Origin: Enterocloster asparagiformis
Lineage (GTDB): Bacteria > Bacillota > Clostridia > Lachnospirales > Lachnospiraceae
Direction of reading: 5' to 3'
Assembly: GCA_018380885.1 (NCBI GenBank)
Contig: JAGZSY010000023.1
Span: 14,698 to 78,697, forward strand
Length of the DNA: 64,000 nt
The notes beneath the pieces are model-generated. The model was not told where the DNA came from. It did not search any database and worked only from the letters and a program-made list of their open reading frames with translations. A program made the position numbers and the translations under genes. Numbering within the stretch: position 1 is the first letter of the stretch; each line of letters opens with the position of its first letter. Shown one piece after another: positions 17,445 to 25,085 of this stretch.

Positions 17445-19847
17445 TTATTCAGACTCTTCTGTCTGTGATTCCCCTGTTCCCCGAATCTCTTCCCACGCCC
17501 TGCCCATGTTTTGTTCCGTCTCATAGATCGTTACATCCGGCAGTGTTTCTGTTCCGGTGGGCTCGGGCTTATTTTCGCGGTCGTTCTTGACGTCATCCCA
17601 GTACTGCTGCATATCCTCAGGCACGGACATACCCTGCGACCCGGTCCCGCCCGATCCGCCCTGGGAGCTTCCTCCCGCCTGGGAAGGAATCTGCCTGGAG
17701 GCCGCCCCCTCCATCAGCGTATTGATGTCAAACTCATAGATCCTGGCCATGGCAATATCCATATCCCGGTAATCCGCGTCCGTCCGGTCAAAGCCGACCG
17801 CCGTGATGCGGCTGTCGCCGGACCGCCAGGCCTGGTAAATCGGATAATCAGAAAGGTGGTAAATCGTCCCGCTGCTGCTCTGGTTCACGCGCACACCGCC
17901 CTCGGTTGAGCCTTCAAACAGCTGCATACCGTTAAAAATCGTGCTGAACAAAATTTTGACCTGAGAGCCTTCCTCCAAAATCAGTACATTCTCGCTGCCA
18001 TACCGGTCCGGGTTTCCGTAAATATCAGCTTTGGATGCGTCGTATCCTCCGCTTTTCCGGGCCTGCTGCTGCATCCCGGTAATCAGTTTCTCATCCTCCT
18101 CGCTTTTTTTGTACCCAGACGGGTTTAAATCGGATTCCATCAGCGTGACCCATCTCTGGGACGGGGTGTTGATCAAAAGGCGTTTGTGTTCCAGATCAGC
18201 CCCCAGCACATACGGCTGCCACCCCAGTGAATTTAAAACATACACGCCCATATCCGCTCCGGCTCCAGGGAATATGATTTCACGCAGCGGATTCACGATT
18301 GCCGATGATTTATCGTAACGCATCAGCATACACATACCAGGTAAACAGTAAGCGGCAGAATACCGGCCGTCCTCAACGATTCCAGGCGTAATGTAAAGAC
18401 CTGACTCATTGCTGAGCACAAAAAACCGCTCAATGGCGGAGCCCTTCTGAAACTGTGCCTTTTCCGCGTAAACAACATCCACATACTCGGTAACAGACTC
18501 CTCCGTCCGGTTTTCTCCCTCCCCCTTGACAATCGTGTAGCTCCTGGAGTTCTGTACTTTTATCTGCGTCCTGGAACGCTCCCTCACCGCTCCCACCAGC
18601 GGGCAGTACCCCTTTTCCTGATCCTGGAAAAAATACTGTTCCAGGCGCTGGCCGTCCGCCAGATCGGCCACAGGCTCGATGGCCGCGCTGTTGAGCTGGG
18701 TAAACAGCGGGACTGTGGAGTCCACCTTCTTTTGCTCTATGAATTTTCTCAGCTGCTGGTTTTTCCACTGCATCAGATCGCCCAGCTCCGTAATATTGTA
18801 CATCGCTCCCGTGGCCACTTTATAATACCCATACTTGTCGGGATATACCTTTTTCGCAGTTTCCCAGTCGGCCTCCGGGTCGCGCTGGCTCTCCGATCCA
18901 GCGGCGAGCTGCTGCCAGTACCATATCTGGGAATAATAATTGTCATTGTACCGCAGCAGATACTCCGAGTCCCCGCTCTCCCCGATGGGCGCATAACTGT
19001 AGCCCAGCAGATAAGTCTCGGTGTTCAGGGAATTATCCCCCTCCTGGTTGGGATCAATCTCCAGCTTTGTGTAATCTTCCACAGTCAGCGTAACCGGGAT
19101 AAAAAAATTGTACCTTCCGTCCGTGGTAACGCTGGTGACATCCCGGTCGAAATAGGAAGGATTCTCCCCTCCCACCCCGAATATTTCATCGATCAGGTCC
19201 AAAAGGTTCCCGCCTCCGGTCTGCACGCCGCTGCCGAACCGAATCTGGCCCGAGGTTCTGTTGAACTTAACGTCTCCATCCTTGTCAATGACGGACAGCT
19301 CCCCGTTCTCATAGATGCTGATCCGGTATTCCCCCTTGGCGTCCGCGCACATGTGCACGTAGAACGGGGAGTATGCGGCGGAAGCATCTTTTTCGGCCTC
19401 CGCCTCGCGCTCATAAAGAATATCGTGTCTGTTTTCCTGAGTTTTGTGATTTCTCGCCACCACATGGACTTCCTTCCCCGTCTTGGTGTCTTTTGTCACA
19501 TAATAATAATAGAAATAATTCTCCTCCAGCCCCAATATTTGAAAGGCTTTTATGTCGGACGTCTCATCCGAATGATTCTCAGGAAAATAGAACGCCCGCT
19601 TTCCGGAAAGGCCCTCAAACCGCTGCTCCATCAGCTTGTCGGACTCCGATCTGACAATTTTATCTACATCCTTGGACCCCACCGTTTCCCTGGTCTCCTC
19701 AGTGGGCCGCTCCGGCGGCTCCACCCCCGTCTCATCGTAGATCGGAACCTCCATGTAGGAATTCACCTTCCCCCCATTACACCCTGTGAAAAAAACACTA
19801 AGGCCGCACACGCACAGGGCCACCCGAATACCTAATATTCTTTTCAT
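17445..19847 (-). CDS. Large lipoprotein of the type IV secretion locus (unknown family)
   Basis: 800 residues with a lipoprotein signal (lipobox FTGC, Cys at residue 23). The rest is beta-rich and acidic, with repeated Tyr/Asp-rich strands (for example YFYYYYVTKDTKTGKEVHV and GDSEYLLRYNDNYYSQIWYWQQL), and a Ser/Gly-rich stretch near 730-760 before a helical end. I do not recognise a domain. GGAGGAG precedes the ATG. It lies between the pilin gene and the kinase-like gene, so it is probably an outer structural part anchored in the membrane and reaching through the wall. A propeller-like fold is possible but not shown. Confidence 0.72.
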   Translation of the reverse strand: MKRILGIRVALCVCGLSVFFTGCNGGKVNSYMEVPIYDETGVEPPERPTEETRETVGSKDVDKIVRSESDKLMEQRFEGLSGKRAFYFPENHSDETSDIKAFQILGLEENYFYYYYVTKDTKTGKEVHVVARNHKTQENRHDILYEREAEAEKDASAAYSPFYVHMCADAKGEYRISIYENGELSVIDKDGDVKFNRTSGQIRFGSGVQTGGGNLLDLIDEIFGVGGENPSYFDRDVTSVTTDGRYNFFIPVTLTVEDYTKLEIDPNQEGDNSLNTETYLLGYSYAPIGESGDSEYLLRYNDNYYSQIWYWQQLAAGSESQRDPEADWETAKKVYPDKYGYYKVATGAMYNITELGDLMQWKNQQLRKFIEQKKVDSTVPLFTQLNSAAIEPVADLADGQRLEQYFFQDQEKGYCPLVGAVRERSRTQIKVQNSRSYTIVKGEGENRTEESVTEYVDVVYAEKAQFQKGSAIERFFVLSNESGLYITPGIVEDGRYSAAYCLPGMCMLMRYDKSSAIVNPLREIIFPGAGADMGVYVLNSLGWQPYVLGADLEHKRLLINTPSQRWVTLMESDLNPSGYKKSEEDEKLITGMQQQARKSGGYDASKADIYGNPDRYGSENVLILEEGSQVKILFSTIFNGMQLFEGSTEGGVRVNQSSSGTIYHLSDYPIYQAWRSGDSRITAVGFDRTDADYRDMDIAMARIYEFDINTLMEGAASRQIPSQAGGSSQGGSGGTGSQGMSVPEDMQQYWDDVKNDRENKPEPTGTETLPDVTIYETEQNMGRAWEEIRGTGESQTEESE

Positions 19848-19870
19848 AAAATGTAATTCTCCTCCACACC

Positions 19871-19898
19871 GTCCGGGCGCCGCGCGCGGCGCCCGGAC
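19871..19898 (-). promoter_or_regulatory. Perfect 28-bp GC palindrome after the pilin gene
   Basis: GTCCGGGCGCCGCG followed by its exact complement, starting 10 bp after the pilin stop codon and ending 23 bp before the next start. As RNA it forms a stem of about 12 bp with a 4-nt loop and no U-tract. It could be a partial terminator or a block to 3' decay, raising pilin mRNA over the genes downstream. Confidence 0.6.
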
Positions 19899-19908
19899 TC
19901 AGGCTCTC

Positions 19909-20217
19909 CTACTTCATGTTTGCATTCATCCAGACCTTCATCGAGTCCATGCCGATCTTCAGCACCACAATCAGGACGAAAATCAAGACGAAACCGATAA
20001 TCGCATTTTTCAGGCTGTTTTTTGCCTTTTCCCTGTCCTGGGGCTCCTCGGCCTTTGCCAGCTTGGCGCCCAGGAAGATGCAGTAGATCGCGCCCAGCGC
20101 GCCGACGATACCAAGGGCGGGTGTCACCGCCAGATCGAGCAGAGCGATAATGGGCTTTGACACATCATCAAAGGGATTGGTGAGGATCACTGCCATCATT
20201 AAATTCGGTATATTCAT
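19909..20217 (-). CDS. Pilin-like VirB2/TrbC-type membrane protein
   Basis: 102 residues with two membrane helices (about 22-50 and 70-92) split by a short charged loop (KLAKAEEPQDREKAKNSLKN), the form of VirB2/TrbC pilins and of the Mbov_0395-type pilin-like conjugal proteins of Gram-positives. No cleavable signal is obvious. The start has an exceptionally strong site (AAGGAGGG, 8 bp away), and a strong hairpin follows the stop, both suggesting high expression. It lies among VirB4, VirB6 and VirD4 genes. Confidence 0.8.
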   Translation of the reverse strand: MNIPNLMMAVILTNPFDDVSKPIIALLDLAVTPALGIVGALGAIYCIFLGAKLAKAEEPQDREKAKNSLKNAIIGFVLIFVLIVVLKIGMDSMKVWMNANMK

Positions 20218-20245
20218 GTTATACCCTCCTTAAAATTTTTAATTA

Positions 20246-21328
20246 TTATAAAAACCTTGGGTGCCTGCGCTGGTAGATCAGCCACGCAGCCGCTCCAGCC
20301 AGTCCCAAAAAGGTTATCATAATTGTTCCCGGTCCCGGCATGCGAAACCGGTCCGCCAGCTTTACGGCATAGTAGCGCTCATTTCCCGCGCTGTCCGTCA
20401 AATGGTATTGATAATTCCCCCCGATCTCAAGGGTCTTGAGCGCTGAATGCATGGGAGCGCCGTTATAATACATCTCAATCACAGCCTTGGGGTCGTCCAC
20501 CTCCACGTGGATGGTGCGTTTCATCTCATACCGGTCCGGCACGGGGTCAAAGGACAGCAGCGGGGCCTTAGTATCCCGGGTAAACGCCGTCTCAAAGGCT
20601 ACGCCCTCCATTTTCTCATGGACAAACCGGACCCGGTAGTCTCCGTCCTGGTTCAGGAAATGCCAGTCCGGATTCTCCGGTTTAAGCGCCGTCTGATCGC
20701 GTTCCAGGCGGTCGATATAAAACCCCTCGGGCGCTTGCAGCAGATTGATCTGTGAGGACTGCCCGGGGATAATGCGAAAATAAAACTCCACCTCATACAG
20801 GCTGTTGTCCCCGCTCTGGCCGCCGCCCGGAAGGACCAGGAGATCGATCCGGTAATTGCCGGGCTTGCTGTATACGCCGTTTTCCTCCGGGTTGATCTTA
20901 ATCCCGCTGCGGCTGACCGTGACGCGGGCGTTCTCCATGGGCAGGAACGTCACCGGAAGGGTGGTGAGCATTCCGTTGGGTACGCTGGAGGAAAAGCTGC
21001 TCTCATTGGGGAGCGTGTAGACCAGCATGGACTCAGCTTCGTCCCACGTTTCCGTCAGAGCGGGGCGCTGGGCGTTCTGCATCTGGGTCATCTGGCGGAT
21101 CAATTCCTCGCTCACCTCCGGCTGGATGCCCCCGTCCGATTCCCCCGCGTCCTCCCCGGTTCCCATCACTTCCCTCAACTCCCGTTCCAGCTCCTCGAAA
21201 TCGATGTCCCCCGGCGCAATCTCCTGCGTTCCGGTATCCGTGAGACCGTATGCGCTGACAGGCAGGGCCGCGGCAATCAGGGCCGCGGCGCCCAGGCACA
21301 ACAGATATTTCTTCATGTCGGTTCTCAC
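20246..21328 (-). CDS. Anchored Ig-like protein A of the secretion locus
   Basis: 360 residues: signal peptide (ending near VSAYG), an acidic Glu/Gly segment, beta-strand-rich Ig-like domains (about 90-310; RDTKAPLLSFDPVPDRYEMKR is a typical Ig-like strand pattern with GNYQYHLTDSAGN), then one C-terminal helix (about 325-350) followed by Arg-rich residues. So it is a membrane-anchored surface protein. The architecture repeats in the 517-aa product at 28990-30543, which suggests paralogous structural parts. Its start overlaps the preceding gene by 4 bp (ATGA). Confidence 0.75.
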   Translation of the reverse strand: MRTDMKKYLLCLGAAALIAAALPVSAYGLTDTGTQEIAPGDIDFEELERELREVMGTGEDAGESDGGIQPEVSEELIRQMTQMQNAQRPALTETWDEAESMLVYTLPNESSFSSSVPNGMLTTLPVTFLPMENARVTVSRSGIKINPEENGVYSKPGNYRIDLLVLPGGGQSGDNSLYEVEFYFRIIPGQSSQINLLQAPEGFYIDRLERDQTALKPENPDWHFLNQDGDYRVRFVHEKMEGVAFETAFTRDTKAPLLSFDPVPDRYEMKRTIHVEVDDPKAVIEMYYNGAPMHSALKTLEIGGNYQYHLTDSAGNERYYAVKLADRFRMPGPGTIMITFLGLAGAAAWLIYQRRHPRFL

Positions 21329-21660
21329 CTGCCCTTTATATGATTCGATTTCAGTAACGGAGCCCTGGGGCCGGACGGCGCGTCCCGGCTCCTCTCATGC
21401 GCCTTTTCCGCATGGATTTCCCGCTCCATCTCTCTGGGCTTTGCCGCCTCCCTGCGGTTGGACTTGGAAGCTTTTAACTCCTCCCGCTCCAGCTGTTCCA
21501 GCGTGACCGGCCTGCGAAGGGCCTCCTTGCCCCGGTCGCTCTTCTGCACGCCCGCGTAATCGTTCAGACGGCCGGCCGCAAAATCCGCCTTCTGCTTTCT
21601 CAAATCTTTCAGCTCCATTTCCCAAAGGACTCTGTTTTTTGGGCTGTCAAAATATGCCAT
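21325..21660 (-). CDS. Small charged protein of the secretion locus
   Basis: 111 residues, starting MAYFDSPKNRVLWEMEL. The ATG at 21660 is preferred because GGAGG lies 6 bp before it; a TTG five codons upstream is the alternative. It is helical, rich in Lys, Arg and Glu, with no membrane segment or signal, so cytoplasmic. Similar short proteins beginning with a 'YFDSPKN..LW' pattern occur in clostridial conjugation loci, but no function is known. It overlaps the Ig-like gene by 4 bp. Confidence 0.7.
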   Translation of the reverse strand: MAYFDSPKNRVLWEMELKDLRKQKADFAAGRLNDYAGVQKSDRGKEALRRPVTLEQLEREELKASKSNRREAAKPREMEREIHAEKAHERSRDAPSGPRAPLLKSNHIKGR

Positions 21661-21671
21661 ATTTTCCTCCA

Positions 21672-22382
21672 TCAATCCTTCAGCTTTTCTGTCAGCAGCC
21701 GGTTCAACTCGCCCAGAATGCGGTACTGATCCTTTCCGGCGTAAAACGCGTAGGACTCCTGGCGGACCCCGGACAAATCCCGGACGGAAATCCCACTCTG
21801 GCTCAGCAGCTTTCTGGCCTCCGCCTCCCCGCAGATATAACAGTCGATTTTTCCCTCTTTGATCGAAGCTTCCGCCGAATCCGCGTCCTCAACCCCCACC
21901 ATGGTCACGCCTGTCACGGAATAGAGCTGGCTCTTCACCTGCTCCATATCGGGGCTAAAGCCTACGTTTGAGTTGGCCAGCTCTCCCGGTGAATTGATTC
22001 CGGCGGTTCCCGCTGCGGCGACGTACACAGGGCGCGTGCCGTATGTAATGGAGTATCCGTCGTTTCCGCTTTCCTCCAAAATCGCCACGCCCGCGGCGAT
22101 ATCCGCCAGGCCACCGGCCACCGCCTGTATCTCATCGCCCGACTCCACATATTCGTAGCGGATATCCACTCCCAGCCGGCGCCCCAACGAGTCCAGCACT
22201 TCCTGCTCCAGGCCCGCCGCCCACGCGCGGGACATATCCTCTTGCGCATCCCGGGGCGCGGCGACCACAAGCTCTCCCTTTTTTTCCACAAGCTCCAGGG
22301 TGTCCGGCGCCTTTGGCGCGCAGCCTGCCAGGCAGCTGCAAAGCGCCGTCAGCCCTGCGGCAGCTACAAGACCTTTTTTCAT
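21672..22382 (-). CDS. Amino-acid-type (SBP_bac_3) solute-binding lipoprotein
   Basis: 236 residues. The lipobox is CLAGC with Cys at residue 21. The body follows the periplasmic-binding fold of family 3: LELVEKKGELVVAAPRD, VDIRYEYVESGDEIQAVAGGLADIAAGVAI, INSPGELANSNVGF and EASIKEGKIDCYICGE. It is slightly short for the family. No permease or ATPase of an ABC importer is nearby. It lies between the VirB4 gene and the small charged protein gene, so it may sense a ligand or have been reused as a secretion part rather than feed a transporter. Confidence 0.8.
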   Translation of the reverse strand: MKKGLVAAAGLTALCSCLAGCAPKAPDTLELVEKKGELVVAAPRDAQEDMSRAWAAGLEQEVLDSLGRRLGVDIRYEYVESGDEIQAVAGGLADIAAGVAILEESGNDGYSITYGTRPVYVAAAGTAGINSPGELANSNVGFSPDMEQVKSQLYSVTGVTMVGVEDADSAEASIKEGKIDCYICGEAEARKLLSQSGISVRDLSGVRQESYAFYAGKDQYRILGELNRLLTEKLKD

Positions 22383-22394
22383 CCCAGCCTCCCG

Positions 22395-25085
22395 TCACAT
22401 GGTAAATAACTGTTCGATATCCCGCGGCGCCTCGATGTCGATGCAGCTGCGCTCTGAGGGCGAAGTGACCACGAAGGCCCGCCCTCTGCCGTTATTTACA
22501 ATTTCTTCCTGTTCGCTCTCATTGATCGCGCCGGCCTTTTCATACAGCTTGCACAGATCGTGCATATCGTTGGGCGACAGCGGAAAAATAAACGAGTACT
22601 GGCAGGCGTTGATAATAGCCGTGGACTTTCTGGCCAGCTCCTCGGTTCCCACAAAGTCCTTTACATTCTGGGTGATGATAATCTGCATTCCGTTGTATTT
22701 ACGGATTCGCTTTGCCATCTGGTACATAAAGTCCAGAGCGATGGGATACTTGCTGTCGATAAACACGTGCGCCTCGTCGATGACGATCACAATCTTTCTG
22801 GAAGCCCCGTACCGGAGGTTGTAGTCCCGGTTCTTGATGATCTCATTGTCCAGCCACTTTAACACCAGCAGCATCTGCGCGTTGGCCACCGTGTTGTTCT
22901 TGTTCGCCAGCAGCGACTGGAAGTTGAATACGATGAAGTTCTCCAGGGTGTTGATGGAAGCCGGTCCGTTCCAGAGTCCGGCGTTCCTGCCGCCCGTGGC
23001 AAACTTGGAAATGTAATTCAGCAGCACCGTCAGATTGTTCTTGCTGTACGTCCCGGTGGACATCTGAAAATCGTTGAGGATCTTTTCATACAGGTCGTCG
23101 AAGGTCGGGTAGTCCTCCGGCTCCAGCTTGCTTAAATCCGTCTCGTTGTCGATGCCCTTGGACTCGTACATGCGGATCGTGATATTGTTCAGATACTCCA
23201 GCGCGTCCGGCTCGATGCCGGTTAAAATCTGGCGGTAAAATTCTTCCAGAAACTGCATGTGCATATTGAAGCTGACCTTGGCCGTGTCGTCGCCGTCATC
23301 ATCGTCGTCGTCCGACAGGCCGGTTATGACGTGGAACGGGTTAAGCCTTCCCTCGGTGGCGCTTCCGACGTCGATCACCTTGCCGCTTAAGTTCTTGGCC
23401 ATCCCGGTATACTCGTTCTCCGGGTCCAGGATAAATATCTTGCTGTTCTCCGCAGCCAGATTGGCCAGCATCATTTTCGTCGCGTAAGACTTTCCGGAAC
23501 CGGATTTTCCGATCACCACCATATTGCTGTTGACCCGCTCCCGGTCCCGCACAAAAAAGTCCACGAACACCGGCCTTCCGGCGTTTCTTCCCAGACAGAT
23601 TCCCTTAGCATCCATCATCAGCTTATAGACGTAGGGGAACGCGGCCGCGATGGACCCGCTCTGGATTCCCCTCCCCTCCCGCCTGAACGCGTCGTAGGCT
23701 GAGACATTGGACGATGCGTAGGCTTCGAACTGCCGTAAAAACAAATCCGTGGACTTAAATCCCCCTTCCGACAGCTCACGGCGTATCTGGCGCTTCAGCC
23801 CCTGCCCCTGCTTTTTGGACTGGTGCTCCGGGTGCTGCCGCTCCTCCGACAGCTCATAGTCGTAGGCCGTGATGTAGATGTTCACATCCATCAGCACCTC
23901 GTTGTCCCCCTGAAGCAGGGACAGCACCTCGGCCAGCGTCTCGATATGGCTGTTCAGCTCCATCAGCTTGCTGGTCTTGCCGGTGGAATTGCCCTGCTCT
24001 CTCAGCTCGTCGATGGCCCGGTCGATCTGGCGGATTCCCTTGTACCGGTCAATGGGCTTCATCTTCAGCACAACGCGGGTGTCCGGCCGGTTAAAAAGTC
24101 CGTGTCCCCATGCGTTTTCCACCAGAATGGGATAATCCGTAATCCGGATATTGTGGGTGATCACCTCGTCATAGGTCACCGTTCTGGAGGTGACCTGTAT
24201 GCGGTCCGGCAGAATCCAGTCCATATATTGGTCCGGCTGCAGATTCCAGGCCTCCCGCTCGTCAAAGATCACGGAGTAATTGTATTTCAGGAAAATCGCC
24301 AGCTCCTGCTCGTTCAACACATGGCAGTCCATGCCGTGGGTTCCCATGGTGGCCAGCATATCCTCGGCCTGGCTCTCCAGATGGCTTTTATCTTTTCCAA
24401 AAAACACCAAATAGTGGTGTGACAGATACACCAGCTCTTTTTCGTTGAACACGTCCAGCTGTTTGATTCTGTCCTGTATAATGCCGATGCGCACCGTCAG
24501 CTCTTCCTCCGACAGCATCCCCCGGATAAACGCGGCCTTTAAGTCCTCCTGCTTCTGCTTCTCCGTGCGGATAAAGCTGTCGTAGAGCACAGGGCGGTCA
24601 ATCTTGACCATGGCCGCGGACTCCGTCTCCGTCACAGTCCGCAAAATGGAACCGTAGACCTGATCGATCAGCTGGTTCTGGCGGGACTCCGTCAAAAACC
24701 GAAATTCAATGGAAGGAATTTCCACCACAATCCCGCTGTACGCATCCCCGTACTCAATAAAGGTTCCCGAGATCCCGGTGAAGGGCGTGATGCCCTGAAC
24801 CGGGATTTCTCCCTTCTTTTCCGGATTTTTTCGAAATGTCTTATAGCTCATGGCGTATTTGATGGCATAGTAGATGGTCCTGTACGCCTTTTCGTCCTCC
24901 ACCGGAATAATCGATGCCACAAACAATATGAACAGAATCAGCGCTGCGATCCAGCGGAAGGGGAGGTTGGAGAGCAGCATAAACAGGGTCAGCGTCACGC
25001 CCACACAGGCAATGATAATATCCGTCAGCTCGATCCCTTTGAAGAATTCCATGGATACCCTGGTTTTTTTTGGTATGATCCTCAT
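22395..25085 (-). CDS. virB4: VirB4-type secretion ATPase with VirB3-like N-terminus
   Basis: 896 residues. Two membrane helices at about 20-60 followed by a basic stretch look like a VirB3/PrgI-type segment fused to the ATPase. The rest is VirB4/TraE-like: Walker A VIGKSGSGKSYATKMML near residue 528, Walker B IVIVIDEAHVFID near 775, and the RNA/VirB4-type arginine region QIIITQNVKDF. VirB4 powers assembly and export in type IV secretion. The start overlaps the upstream VirB6-like gene by 4 bp. Length is slightly above the usual 800-850, consistent with the N-terminal fusion. Confidence 0.92.
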   Translation of the reverse strand: MRIIPKKTRVSMEFFKGIELTDIIIACVGVTLTLFMLLSNLPFRWIAALILFILFVASIIPVEDEKAYRTIYYAIKYAMSYKTFRKNPEKKGEIPVQGITPFTGISGTFIEYGDAYSGIVVEIPSIEFRFLTESRQNQLIDQVYGSILRTVTETESAAMVKIDRPVLYDSFIRTEKQKQEDLKAAFIRGMLSEEELTVRIGIIQDRIKQLDVFNEKELVYLSHHYLVFFGKDKSHLESQAEDMLATMGTHGMDCHVLNEQELAIFLKYNYSVIFDEREAWNLQPDQYMDWILPDRIQVTSRTVTYDEVITHNIRITDYPILVENAWGHGLFNRPDTRVVLKMKPIDRYKGIRQIDRAIDELREQGNSTGKTSKLMELNSHIETLAEVLSLLQGDNEVLMDVNIYITAYDYELSEERQHPEHQSKKQGQGLKRQIRRELSEGGFKSTDLFLRQFEAYASSNVSAYDAFRREGRGIQSGSIAAAFPYVYKLMMDAKGICLGRNAGRPVFVDFFVRDRERVNSNMVVIGKSGSGKSYATKMMLANLAAENSKIFILDPENEYTGMAKNLSGKVIDVGSATEGRLNPFHVITGLSDDDDDDGDDTAKVSFNMHMQFLEEFYRQILTGIEPDALEYLNNITIRMYESKGIDNETDLSKLEPEDYPTFDDLYEKILNDFQMSTGTYSKNNLTVLLNYISKFATGGRNAGLWNGPASINTLENFIVFNFQSLLANKNNTVANAQMLLVLKWLDNEIIKNRDYNLRYGASRKIVIVIDEAHVFIDSKYPIALDFMYQMAKRIRKYNGMQIIITQNVKDFVGTEELARKSTAIINACQYSFIFPLSPNDMHDLCKLYEKAGAINESEQEEIVNNGRGRAFVVTSPSERSCIDIEAPRDIEQLFTM

